Positions 17,064-25,440 of a DNA stretch of 64,000 nucleotides are shown piece after piece. The stretch spans positions 62,001 to 126,000 of the forward strand of contig NZ_ANAC01000002.1 in the NCBI RefSeq assembly GCF_000341225.1. The letters run 5' to 3'. Every line of letters starts with the position of its first letter. The first letter of the stretch is position 1. Both the position numbers and the translations under genes were made by a program. The notes beneath the pieces are model-generated. The model ran no database searches. It saw only the letters and a program-made list of their open reading frames with translations, and was not told the DNA's origin. Source of the stretch: Nocardiopsis alba DSM 43377 (GTDB lineage: Bacteria; Actinomycetota; Actinomycetes; Streptosporangiales; Streptosporangiaceae).

Positions 17064-17825
17064 TCAGACCCGGATCAGGGTGAGGTAGGCGAAGCCGAGG
17101 GTGTCCCGGGCGCCGTGCGTCCGGAAGCGTCGCATCCGGTCGGCCCGCTCACGGACCTCCTCGAAGTCGGGGGCGTCCGGGCTGTTCAGGAGCCATTCCT
17201 CGCGGGCCAGGGCGATGCTGTTCTCCATCACGTCCCACTCGTCCACGCCGGCCTCGGACAGGGAGCCCAACCGGAAGCCGTGGTCCAGGGCGAGATCGAC
17301 CAGATCGGGGAGTGGCCGGTACTGGCCACGGGTCCCACGGGTCCCCTCCATCGCCGCGTACTCCTCTTCGGTGGGGGTCCGGCGCCAGAAGCACTCCCCG
17401 AACAGGGCCCTGCCGCCGGGGCGGACCAGGTCGGCCAGGGCGGTGAGGGCGTTCTCGGTGTGCGTGACCGGCTCCCCGCCCCACACGTGCGAGGCCCCGA
17501 TGTTGAACACCACGTCGGCGGGCCCGCCCTTCCAGGCCGCGACGTCGCCCACCACCAGTTCGACCCGTTCGTCCAGACCCCGTTCCCTCGCGGCGGCCCG
17601 CCCCTGACGGATGTCCTCCTCGTGCAGATCGATCCCGAAACCGGTGGCGGAGGGCGAGGTGGCGAGAGCGCGTAGGAGGAGCTCGGCCCAGCCGCACCCG
17701 AGGTCGACGACGTGCCGGTCGTCGAGGAGACCCAGGGAGCGCACCAGTCGGGCGGCGCGTTCGTCGGAGAGCGGACCGTGGAAGGAGAGGTCACGGTGGT
17801 ACGGGGGAAGCGCGTGGGAGGACAT
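17064..17825 (-). CDS. SAM-dependent class I methyltransferase
   Basis: About 253 residues with a class I methyltransferase fold. Motif I is VVDLGCGWAELLL (near residue 40), followed by the acidic GIDLHEEDI and VVGDVAAW motifs. N-I-G-A-S-H-V-W-G-G and a conserved C-terminal GFAYLTLIRV resemble cyclopropane- and SAM-MT-like small-molecule methyltransferases. The substrate is unknown. ATG 17825 (MSSHALPPYH) is preferred over GTG 17861, since neither has a good ribosome binding site. It lies 57 bp downstream of the ABC exporter genes on the same strand. Confidence 0.78.
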   Translation of the reverse strand: MSSHALPPYHRDLSFHGPLSDERAARLVRSLGLLDDRHVVDLGCGWAELLLRALATSPSATGFGIDLHEEDIRQGRAAARERGLDERVELVVGDVAAWKGGPADVVFNIGASHVWGGEPVTHTENALTALADLVRPGGRALFGECFWRRTPTEEEYAAMEGTRGTRGQYRPLPDLVDLALDHGFRLGSLSEAGVDEWDVMENSIALAREEWLLNSPDAPDFEEVRERADRMRRFRTHGARDTLGFAYLTLIRV

Positions 17826-17881
17826 CCGGACAGGATCGCCGCGCACGGCGACCCTGTCCACCGTTTTTCCGGGCCGGTCCC

Positions 17882-19720
17882 TCAGCCGGTCGGCCGGGCC
17901 TCACCGTGCCAGGCGTGCCACAGGTCCGCGTACGAACCGCCCAGGGCGAGCAGTTCGTCGTGGGTGCCCAGCTCGGCGACGCCGCCGCCCTCGACCACGG
18001 CGATCCGGTCGGCGTCGTGGGCGGTGTACAACCGGTGCGCGATCGCCACCACGGTACGGCCCTCCAGCACCCCGGCCAGGGAACTCTCCAACCGGCGGGC
18101 CGAACGCGGGTCGATCGACGAGGTCGCCTCGTCCAGGACCAGGACCTGCGGGTCGGCCAGCACCACCCGGGCCAGCGCCAACTGCTGTACGTGGGCCGGG
18201 TCCAGTGGGTCGCGCCCCGAACCCACCTCGGTGTCCAACCCGTCGGGCAGGGAACGCACCCAGGCGTCGGCGTCCACGGCTGCCAGCGCCCGCCACATCC
18301 GGTCCCGGTCCACGTCGGAACGGTCCAGCGACAACGCCAGGTTCTCCGCGATCGTCCCCCGGAACACGTGGCTCTCCTGACTCAGCAGGATCGCCCGCTC
18401 CCTCCGCTCCTCGGGGGAGAGACCGGATAGATCGACCCCGCCGACCCGGACGCTTCCGGAGGTCGGCGCGTGCACCCCCGCCAACAGCTTGCCGAGGGTG
18501 GACTTGCCGGCGCCGCTGGGACCGACCATCGCGAGCCGTTCACCGGGGCGCAGGTCGAGGTCCACCCCGTGCAGTACCTCGGTGTCGGGGGTGTAGCCGA
18601 ACCGGACCTCGCGGAGACGGGCCGTGCCGGGGGCGTCCTTCTCGGCCGGGACCGGTACGGGCGTCTCCTCCTCGACCATCCGCACCCCGAGCAGGCGGCG
18701 AAGGCTGGTGAACCCCAACATCAGGATGTCGATCTGGTCGACCAGCTGGTCCACCGGCCGGGTCATCTGCACGGCCAGGAAGACGGCGGTGGCGATCTGG
18801 CCGAGGGAGATCACCTCGTTGATGTACAGGTAGCCCGCCAGGAGGAAGGTCAAGGCCGCCGCCAGCTGATAGGCGAACTCCAACGGCGGGAACCACACGC
18901 AGCGCAGCCACAGGGTGTACCGCTCGATCAGGTAGGAACGGTGCACACGCCGGTCGTTATGGGCGTCCTGCCGCTCCTGTCGACCGAGTGCCTCCAGGGT
19001 GTGCGCCCCCTCGACGGTGTCGGCCACCCCCTGGGTCAGGTCGGAGTAGGTCTCCATCTCGCGGAGGTAACCGGCCGGCGCCCGACGCCCGTACCAGCGC
19101 GTGGTCACGGCGACGATCAGGACCGTCGGCAGCCAGGCCAACGGCAGGGCCGGGTGCACCAGGGCCAGCGCCACGAGCACGACCACCACGGTCGCCGTGC
19201 TCACCGCCATGACCGGGACCGCGTGGCGCACCATGAACCCGAGCGTGCCGATGTCACGCCCGGTACGCGAGACCAGGTCGCCCGTGCCCGCGCGCTCCAC
19301 CGTGCCCAGGGGCAGACGCAGTGTGGACTCCACGAACTCCTCACGGAGCTCGGCCAGCAGGCCCTCACCGAAACGGATGGACAGGGCCACCGACACCAGG
19401 ACGAACCCGGCGTTGAGCACGAGCGCCCCGATGACGATCAACGCCATCAGGTCGATCCGCCCGGCGTCCGCGCCGGCCCGCACCTCGTCGATGATCCTTC
19501 CGAGCACCCATGGGGCGGCGACCGCGGAGGCCGTCGCGCAGCCGTACAGGAGCACGACCGCCAGCAGGGTCCGACCGTGCTCGCGGACGGCCCTGCGCAG
19601 CCGGGCCCAGACCACGGGGGCCGGAGCGACCGGGAGCCCGGACGCCTCCTGATCGGAGGCGGGACCGAACACCGGATCGTCGGGGCCGCTGATGAGCGGG
19701 CGGTCGGTGGTCGGGATCAT
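17882..19720 (-). CDS. ABC exporter half-transporter B: Walker A/B intact, signature motif lost
   Basis: A 612-residue fused membrane-ATPase protein: an N-terminal cytosolic stretch, six membrane helices (about 50-325) and a C-terminal nucleotide-binding domain. Walker A is GPSGAGKST (400-408), the Q-loop is LLSQE, Walker B is VLVLDEATSSID with Glu531, and the H-loop is IAHR. The ABC signature L-S-G-G-Q reads L-D-P-A-H (507-511), so this subunit cannot complete an ATP site on its partner. Its start overlaps the stop of the upstream half (ATGA), indicating a stoichiometric heterodimer. The substrate is probably a drug, peptide or lipid, but is unknown. Confidence 0.88.
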   Translation of the reverse strand: MIPTTDRPLISGPDDPVFGPASDQEASGLPVAPAPVVWARLRRAVREHGRTLLAVVLLYGCATASAVAAPWVLGRIIDEVRAGADAGRIDLMALIVIGALVLNAGFVLVSVALSIRFGEGLLAELREEFVESTLRLPLGTVERAGTGDLVSRTGRDIGTLGFMVRHAVPVMAVSTATVVVVLVALALVHPALPLAWLPTVLIVAVTTRWYGRRAPAGYLREMETYSDLTQGVADTVEGAHTLEALGRQERQDAHNDRRVHRSYLIERYTLWLRCVWFPPLEFAYQLAAALTFLLAGYLYINEVISLGQIATAVFLAVQMTRPVDQLVDQIDILMLGFTSLRRLLGVRMVEEETPVPVPAEKDAPGTARLREVRFGYTPDTEVLHGVDLDLRPGERLAMVGPSGAGKSTLGKLLAGVHAPTSGSVRVGGVDLSGLSPEERRERAILLSQESHVFRGTIAENLALSLDRSDVDRDRMWRALAAVDADAWVRSLPDGLDTEVGSGRDPLDPAHVQQLALARVVLADPQVLVLDEATSSIDPRSARRLESSLAGVLEGRTVVAIAHRLYTAHDADRIAVVEGGGVAELGTHDELLALGGSYADLWHAWHGEARPTG

Positions 19721-21453
19721 GCCATCTCCCCGGCGGTGCGCAGGACGGTATCGGAGTAGCGGGGCGCGAGGGCGAGCAGCTCCCGGTGGGTCCCCTCCGC
19801 GCTCACACGGCCGTCCTCGACGAACTGGACGTGGTCGGCGTGGTCCAGCAACAGCGGGCTGGTGGTGACCAGGGCGGTGGCCCGACCCGCGCGCTCGGCG
19901 GGCAGCCGTTCGGCGATCGCGGCCTCGGAGTGCGCGTCGACGGCGGACGCCGGCTCGACCAGGATCAGTACCTCGGGGTCCTGGGCCAGGGCCCGCGCCA
20001 GCCGTAGACGCTGCTGCTGCCCGCCCGAGTACTCGCGCCCACGCTCGGTCAGCACGGCGTCGAACCCGGCGGGGGAACGGCGCAGCACGTCCTCGGCGGC
20101 GGCCGCCCGGACCACCTCGGTCAGACGTTCCTCGGGCAGCCCGCCGTCGGGGGCGAGCTCCTCGCGCAGAGGACCGGAGAAGAGATGGGCATCGTTGGCG
20201 GCGACCAGGACACGACGTCGGGTCTCGCGCAGCGGAAGGTCGCGCAGCCGCACGGTCCGGCCGCCGGTGTGCTCCACCATCTCCGCGCCGGGGCCCTCGC
20301 CGTCGTGGTAGCGCCCCAACCGTTCGATGACCAGCGTCGCGTCGTCCGGATCGGCGCAGACCACCGCGGTGACCCGGCCATGACCGATCACCACGCCGCT
20401 GTCCGGATCGCGCAGGTCGTAGGGGCCCTCGGGGCCCGCGACCGGGGTCTCGGGCTCTGGAAGGTCGTGCTCCAGGGCCAGCACCCGGGTGGCCCTGGCC
20501 GCCGACACCCGCGCGGAGACCAGCATCGACAGGAACTCCATCAGGTGCCGCAGGGCGACGGCCAGGGAACCGGTGTAGCCGTAGAAGGCGACCAACTGTC
20601 CGATGGTGAGCTCACCGGTCAGGGCCAGACGGGCGCCGTACCAGACGATCCCCACCAGCAGCAGACCCGGATACAGCTCGCGGACCGCCTGGAGGGAGGC
20701 CTCCCACCAGCCGACCCGGACCCCGGCGTCCCTGACCCGGCGGGACTCCTCCCGATAGCGTCCGCCCACGGTCCGCTCGCCGCCGACCCCGCGCAGCACG
20801 CGCAGGCCGGAGACCAGGTCGGTGGCCTGGGTGGCCAGCTCGGCCTGCCGGTCACGGTGCCGCGTCTTGCGCCGGGCGAAGGGACGCAGCAGCGGACCGA
20901 TGCCCAGGACGATCACCGGCACCGCCACGAGCACGATCAGACCGAAGGTGACGTGCGAGGACAACATGAGGGCGCTGATCGCCGCCATCGTCGTGACGGC
21001 GCTGATCGCCAGACCGGACCGCTCGTACAGGTCGCCGATCCGGTCGATGTCGTCGGTGCCCACCGCCACCACCTCGCCGGAGGGCAGTCGCCGGGTCAGG
21101 GTGGGGCCCAGCCGCGCGGCGCGCGCGGTGACCACCTGCACCGTCCGGTAGGCCGAGGTGTACCAGTTGAAGCAGGAGGCGCGCTCGTAGAGCGGAACGA
21201 CGGCCGCGGTGACGAGCGCGCACAGGGTGATGCCCGCGAACCACGTCCACAGCGAACGCGGGTCGCCGGCGGTCAGAGCGGAGTCCAGGGCCATGCCGAG
21301 CAGGGTGGCGACCATGACGCCGCCCAGGTTGTAGACGGCGCAGGTCACACCCGCCCAGGTGATCGACCGCCACTCGGAACGGGCGAGCCAGAGCAGGTAT
21401 CGGTCGGCCGAACGGTGGTCGGGGACGCCCGGAGGCTGGGGAAGAACGCGCAC
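19717..21453 (-). CDS. ABC exporter half-transporter A: signature intact, Walker A lost
   Basis: A 578-residue half-transporter with six membrane helices (about 34-310). In its ATPase domain the Walker A G-x-x-G-x-G-K-S reads CADPDDATLV (366-375), with no Gly or Lys. The Q-loop Gln is replaced (LVAANDAH), Walker B is LILVEPASAVD (Asp lost, Glu500 kept) and the switch His is absent (LVTTSPLL). The signature YSGGQ (475-479) is preserved. In a heterodimer it can therefore only donate its signature to subunit B's working Walker site. GTG 21453 is chosen because a longer frame would run into the divergent CPBP gene. Confidence 0.85.
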   Translation of the reverse strand: MRVLPQPPGVPDHRSADRYLLWLARSEWRSITWAGVTCAVYNLGGVMVATLLGMALDSALTAGDPRSLWTWFAGITLCALVTAAVVPLYERASCFNWYTSAYRTVQVVTARAARLGPTLTRRLPSGEVVAVGTDDIDRIGDLYERSGLAISAVTTMAAISALMLSSHVTFGLIVLVAVPVIVLGIGPLLRPFARRKTRHRDRQAELATQATDLVSGLRVLRGVGGERTVGGRYREESRRVRDAGVRVGWWEASLQAVRELYPGLLLVGIVWYGARLALTGELTIGQLVAFYGYTGSLAVALRHLMEFLSMLVSARVSAARATRVLALEHDLPEPETPVAGPEGPYDLRDPDSGVVIGHGRVTAVVCADPDDATLVIERLGRYHDGEGPGAEMVEHTGGRTVRLRDLPLRETRRRVLVAANDAHLFSGPLREELAPDGGLPEERLTEVVRAAAAEDVLRRSPAGFDAVLTERGREYSGGQQQRLRLARALAQDPEVLILVEPASAVDAHSEAAIAERLPAERAGRATALVTTSPLLLDHADHVQFVEDGRVSAEGTHRELLALAPRYSDTVLRTAGEMA

Positions 21454-21593
21454 GTTCAGGGACTCTAACCAGCGGATCCGAGAGAATCCACCTATTTTCT
21501 CGCCTCCCGTAGGGAGGGGGAGGAAGGGCGTCAGGGGAGCTTTCGGGGTGTTCCCCGATGTGCCGAACGGACACGGGCGGAGACGCTGGAGGC

Positions 21594-22478
21594 ATGGACC
21601 CGAACATCCCCCGCGCGAACCGGACCGACGGCCCCGCACGACCCCCGCTGCTCCTGAGGATCACCGCCGTCACGATGGCGGCCGCGCTGATCTGGTACTC
21701 GCTGGCGGCCCTCAACGACCTGTCGCCCATCGAGGCCGGTGACTCCGGCAACCTCGCCCACTGGATGAACGCCCTGGTGGCCTTCGCCCTGGCGGTGCCG
21801 ATGGTCTGGGCGGCCCGCAGGTTCCTGGACCGTCGCCCCTGGGAGGGCCTGCGCCTGACCGGGCCGCGCGAGGCCTGGCGCCCCTTCCTCGTGGGCCTGG
21901 CCTCGTGGCTGCTCCCCGCCTCACTGGGCCTGGGGGTCTGTCTCGCCCTGGGGGTGACGATCACCCCGAGCGCACCCACGGCGGAGGTCGTGTTCTCCCT
22001 GATGATGGTGGTCGTCCTGGTACTGCTCTATGAGGCGCTTCCCGAGGAGCTGATCTTCCGCGGTCACCTCTTCCGCAACCTCAACACCGTGATGTCGGGC
22101 TGGGCGGCCGTCCTGGGCCAGGCGGTGCTCTTCGGCCTGTGGGGGGCCGGTCTGTGGGTGTTCTCCCAGGGCTGGGGCGTGCTCGTCGAACGGCTGCCGC
22201 TGTTCATCGGGGTGGCGTTGGTGCTCGGCTGTATCAGGCTGGTCACCGGGAACCTCTGGGCCTGTGTGGGCTTCCACCTGGCCTTCCAGGTCGGGGCCCA
22301 GGGCCTGCTCAACTGGGGGCTGTTCGAGGTGAGCGACCTGGACACGGTCATGGGGACCGTCTTCATGCTCCCGCTCGTGCTCGGGCTGCTCACCACCATG
22401 ATGCTCCTGCGCGACACCGGCACCTGGTCCGAGAAGGTCCCGGACCAGGCGCCGAGAGACTCCTCGGCCGGTCGGTGA
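21594..22478 (+). CDS. CPBP-family intramembrane glutamic/metalloprotease
   Basis: About 294 residues, with eight predicted membrane segments. The CPBP (Abi/Rce1-like) motif EExxxR is seen in ALPEELIFRGHLFRN (near residue 152), and the later conserved His in CVGFHLAFQVG near residue 225. CPBP proteases process or protect peptides and prenylated proteins in membranes. The gene is divergent from the ABC exporter and may belong with it (exporter plus peptide-processing protease), but that is inference. ATG 21594 has GGAGG only 1-2 nt away and an in-frame ATG lies at 21558, so the start is uncertain. Confidence 0.85.
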   Translation: MDPNIPRANRTDGPARPPLLLRITAVTMAAALIWYSLAALNDLSPIEAGDSGNLAHWMNALVAFALAVPMVWAARRFLDRRPWEGLRLTGPREAWRPFLVGLASWLLPASLGLGVCLALGVTITPSAPTAEVVFSLMMVVVLVLLYEALPEELIFRGHLFRNLNTVMSGWAAVLGQAVLFGLWGAGLWVFSQGWGVLVERLPLFIGVALVLGCIRLVTGNLWACVGFHLAFQVGAQGLLNWGLFEVSDLDTVMGTVFMLPLVLGLLTTMMLLRDTGTWSEKVPDQAPRDSSAGR

Positions 22479-22485
22479 GTCGAGA

Positions 22486-22755
22486 TCACGGGAGGGGTCG
22501 GTCGTACACGCTGGAGCGGTGTCCGACGTGCACCACCCAGATGATGAGCTTCTCGTTCTCCACGGTGTAGACGACCCGATGATCGCCCACTCGTAGACGG
22601 CGGATCTCGGGGGCTCCCACCAGCGCCGTGGTGCCGAACCCCAGAGGGTCCCGCTCCAGTTCCGTGAGCTTGCGGAACACCGTCATGGCGACATTGCGTG
22701 GAAGCTTGCGGAGTTCCGAGCGGGCTTCCGGTCGAAAGACGGTTCGGTAGCTCAC
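22486..22755 (-). CDS. RelE/ParE-family toxin
   Basis: An 89-residue RelE-superfamily toxin, typically a ribosome-dependent mRNA interferase. It has the expected small basic fold: SYRTVFRPEARSELRKLP at the start, RKLTELERDPLGFG, and the C-terminal strand motif RRLRVGDHRVVYTVENEKLIIWVVHVGHRSSVY, carrying conserved Arg, His and Tyr. Its ATG overlaps the antitoxin stop codon by 4 bp (22752-22755), the classic antitoxin-first coupling. Confidence 0.9.
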   Translation of the reverse strand: MSYRTVFRPEARSELRKLPRNVAMTVFRKLTELERDPLGFGTTALVGAPEIRRLRVGDHRVVYTVENEKLIIWVVHVGHRSSVYDRPLP

Positions 22756-23018
22756 TCGGGGCCGTCCAAGATCTCCGCCATGACCTCTTCCATCGGGATC
22801 CCGGGTTCGGGGTTGTTCATGCGCTCACGCACCATGCGCATGATCTCCTGCTCTTCCAGTTGCTGATATCTGCGCAGGAGGTCGATGGGGACGACGGCGG
22901 CGACCTCTCTCCCGCGTCTGGTGATCACGGTCGGTGAGTCCTCCCTGTCGGCACGATCGACGACGTCGGCGATGTGATCACGCACCTGACGAATGGACTC
23001 CACCTGCATCTCGCTCAT
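22752..23018 (-). CDS. Phd/YefM-family antitoxin
   Basis: About 88 residues. The N-terminal Phd/YefM DNA-binding part is MQVESIRQVRDHIADVVDRADREDSPTVITRRGREVAAVVPIDLLRR, and the C-terminal acidic tail that would wrap the toxin includes PEPGIPMEEVMAEILDG. It is upstream of and coupled to the RelE toxin. ATG 23018 is chosen over 23036. The sequence before it contains ACCAT-TGGG-ACCAT direct repeats (about 23015-23033 on this strand), a candidate autoregulatory operator. Confidence 0.88.
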   Translation of the reverse strand: MSEMQVESIRQVRDHIADVVDRADREDSPTVITRRGREVAAVVPIDLLRRYQQLEEQEIMRMVRERMNNPEPGIPMEEVMAEILDGPE

Positions 23019-23084
23019 GGTCCCAATGGTACACATGGAACCTTCGGTACGCCTGAAGAAGTATGGAGAACCGAGGGTGGAACG

Positions 23085-23122
23085 CCGAGAGGCCGTGGAA
23101 GGGGTCTTCCACGGCCCCTCGG
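23085..23122. terminator. Terminator after the Nudix gene
   Basis: CCGAGAGGCCGTGGAAG and CTTCCACGGCCCCTCGG pair into a long stem with a 3-4-nt loop and one small mismatch. It lies 8 bp beyond the Nudix stop and upstream of the antitoxin. Confidence 0.75.
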
Positions 23123-23129
23123 TAACGGA

Positions 23130-23570
23130 TCAGGTGAGCAGGCCTCGCTCGTGGAGAAGGTCGACCAGGTCACGGACGGCGGGGGCGCACAGGGCGCGGT
23201 CGGCGTACCCGACCCAGGCCAGCTCGCCGACCTCGTTGTCCGCGGCGATCTCGCCGTCGTACTCGGCGGTGAAGCAGATCAGCCGCACCCGGGTGCCCTC
23301 GGGCTGATCGTGGGCGACCTGGTCGATCTCCGCGATCCGCTCGAACGTTCCCGGACGCAGGGACACGCTGACCTCCTCCCGAGTCTCCCGGGCCACGGCG
23401 GCCTCATCGCTCTCGCCCGGCTCACGCTTACCGCCGGGCAGGTACAGCCGGTCGCGGTTCCGCGAACGCACGCACAACAGGCGGCCGTTCTCGATGTGGA
23501 CCCAGGAGAGGGCGTCGATGACCGAGGGAGATCCGGAGACGCCGGAGGTGGAGGTCGGAGTGGAAGACAT
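23130..23570 (-). CDS. Nudix hydrolase
   Basis: A 146-residue Nudix protein. The box reads GGKREPGESDEAAVARETREEVS, matching G-x5-E-x7-R-E-x2-E-E, but the terminal Gly is Ser. The first strand WVHIENGRLLCVRSRNRDRLYLPGG is typical of MutT-like members. The substrate is unknown. A terminator separates it from the toxin-antitoxin genes, so it is likely a separate transcript. Confidence 0.85.
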   Translation of the reverse strand: MSSTPTSTSGVSGSPSVIDALSWVHIENGRLLCVRSRNRDRLYLPGGKREPGESDEAAVARETREEVSVSLRPGTFERIAEIDQVAHDQPEGTRVRLICFTAEYDGEIAADNEVGELAWVGYADRALCAPAVRDLVDLLHERGLLT

Positions 23571-23709
23571 GTGGCCACTTTAGGACGGTGGAGAAACGGT
23601 CGAAGCGCCGCTTCGAGGTGATCCCAGGCACTACGATCCGTGGATGCCGGCGGTCGCTCGTACCCGTAGGACCGCGCGGACAGGCAGGCCACAGCGAGAG
23701 CGGACGCAC

Positions 23710-24810
23710 ATGACCTCCTCCAGCACCGGTACCGGTCCGGGCCTCGGCCCCGACCTCTCCGACGAGACCACGGCGAACGGGTCGACCCCCCTTCTCGGGG
23801 AGAGCGCGGGCGGACGTGTTCCGCCCCTGAGCCCCGCGCGACGCGAACTGATCGAACGCGTCCACAACCTCTACAGCGCCGCCATCGGCGCCTGTCTCTC
23901 TCGCCGGGAGAGCTCCCCCGACCTCCTCGAACGCGCCACGTCCCTCCTCGAGGAGGAGGCCCGACTGCCCTTCCTCACCACCGAGGAACTCGCACGGGCG
24001 GCCGCGGAACTGCCCGACCTCATCGCCGCGCTGCGGGCCGAGCCCGTGCGCGCCCCCGCCGGGGCCACACCCGCGGACCTGCGGCGCGCGCTGTCGGAGG
24101 ACGACCTGGACACCCTCTTCGGCGTCGCCCTGCGCGACCGGCTCACCGGGGTCCCACGCGAACATCCCCGCCTGCTGCTGTTCGGCGGCCAGCCCGGATC
24201 GGGCAAGAGCACGCTCCAACGCTCGATCCTGCCCGCCCTGCCGGAGGGGACGGTGAGCTACGACGGGGACGACCTGCTGCGCCTGTCACCCGACTACGAG
24301 TGGGCCATGAGCGCCGACGACAGGACCGCCTCCACCTCCGTCTCCCACCAGGTGGGCGCCCTCCACGGACGGGCGATGGAGCATGTGCGCACGGGCCGCT
24401 TCGACGTGGTGTGCAGCCACCCGCTGGGCCGCGCGGACTGGGCCTCCGCCTGGGTCTCCGGGTTCAAGGAGGCCGGCTACCGGGTCGAGGTCGCCTTCGT
24501 CGCCACTCACGCCTCCAACAGCCGCTTCGCGATCCTGGACCGGCACGCCCGCGCCACCCGCGACCAGGGGTTCGGCCGATGGCTGCCGGAACTCCACCAC
24601 GACCGTTTCTACCTGGGGGTCCCCAACACCATCGAGTTCCTGGAGACCCACCACCTGGTCGACTCGCTCCACGTGCTCTCCCGCGAGGGCGACGCCCTCT
24701 ACTCCAACCACCGTGAGAACGGCACGTGGAGGACCGAGCCGTTCGGGCGGATCGCCTTGGAGGCGGAAAGGGGTCGACGCGAGCTCTGGCGCTCGGAGGA
24801 CACGCCCTAA
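23710..24810 (+). CDS. Zeta-toxin-family kinase with N-terminal helical domain
   Basis: About 366 residues. The C-terminal half is a zeta-toxin-type P-loop kinase: Walker A GGQPGSGKST (159-168), VSYDGDDLLRLSPDY with an acidic catalytic region, and TSVSHQVGALHGRAMEHVRTGRFDVVCSHPL. Zeta toxins phosphorylate UDP-N-acetylglucosamine and block cell-wall synthesis. The N-terminal 150 residues are helical and acidic, longer than plasmid zeta toxins, and could be a built-in regulator in place of an epsilon antitoxin, which is not seen nearby (inference). ATG 23710 is preferred over 23644. Confidence 0.8.
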   Translation: MTSSSTGTGPGLGPDLSDETTANGSTPLLGESAGGRVPPLSPARRELIERVHNLYSAAIGACLSRRESSPDLLERATSLLEEEARLPFLTTEELARAAAELPDLIAALRAEPVRAPAGATPADLRRALSEDDLDTLFGVALRDRLTGVPREHPRLLLFGGQPGSGKSTLQRSILPALPEGTVSYDGDDLLRLSPDYEWAMSADDRTASTSVSHQVGALHGRAMEHVRTGRFDVVCSHPLGRADWASAWVSGFKEAGYRVEVAFVATHASNSRFAILDRHARATRDQGFGRWLPELHHDRFYLGVPNTIEFLETHHLVDSLHVLSREGDALYSNHRENGTWRTEPFGRIALEAERGRRELWRSEDTP

Positions 24811-24821
24811 AATCCCTCCTC

Positions 24822-25409
24822 ATGGACATCTTCAACGCCAACCCTCTCCTGGTGAGACAGCCCAAGCGCTACTTCACCGACGTCTCCGACTACGAGGTCT
24901 TCGACCCCCACGGGCGTCCGATCGCGAGGGTCAAGGAGCAGGGCGCGGACGGAGGCATGCAGGTGCTCCGTTTCATGGCCAAGAACACCGGCGGGTTCGC
25001 GCGCCTCGTACACGTCGACGACATGCACGGGCACACGCGGTTGGTCATCCAGAAGCACTGGTCCTGGATGACCGCCTCCACCAGCGTGAATCTGCCGGAC
25101 GGGCGTCCGGTGGGCTCCATCGAACAGGACTTCAAGTTCTTCGGATCCAGGTTCACCCTCATGGACCCCTGGAAGAGGCCCGTCGGCAGCATCGAGGGCG
25201 ACTTCATCGGATACGACTTCCGGATCAAGGATCACGCCGAACACGAGGTCGCCCGGGTCGACCGTAAGCTTCCCGACCTCGGGGAGATCTTCACCGCGGC
25301 CGACAGCTACGCGCTGCACCACCGTTACCCCTCGCTGCCCGAGCCGCTCCGCACCCTCGTGATCGCCTCCTCCATCGCCATCGACCTGGTCCTGCGCGAA
25401 GGCAAGTGA
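24822..25409 (+). CDS. LURP-one-related / phospholipid-scramblase-like protein
   Basis: A 195-residue protein with the 12-strand tubby-like fold of LURP-one and scramblase proteins. The signature is MDIFNANPLLVRQPKRYFTDVSDYEVFD, followed by repeated strands such as GHTRLVIQKHW, DGRPVGSIEQDFKFFGSRF and RPVGSIEGDFIGYDF. It ends in a helical hydrophobic segment LVIASSIAIDLVL. The function of bacterial members is unknown; membrane-lipid association is likely. It starts 12 bp after the zeta-type kinase, so the two are probably cotranscribed. Confidence 0.78.
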   Translation: MDIFNANPLLVRQPKRYFTDVSDYEVFDPHGRPIARVKEQGADGGMQVLRFMAKNTGGFARLVHVDDMHGHTRLVIQKHWSWMTASTSVNLPDGRPVGSIEQDFKFFGSRFTLMDPWKRPVGSIEGDFIGYDFRIKDHAEHEVARVDRKLPDLGEIFTAADSYALHHRYPSLPEPLRTLVIASSIAIDLVLREGK

Positions 25410-25440
25410 CACACGAGGGCGCGTGCCCCGTGCCCCCGGG

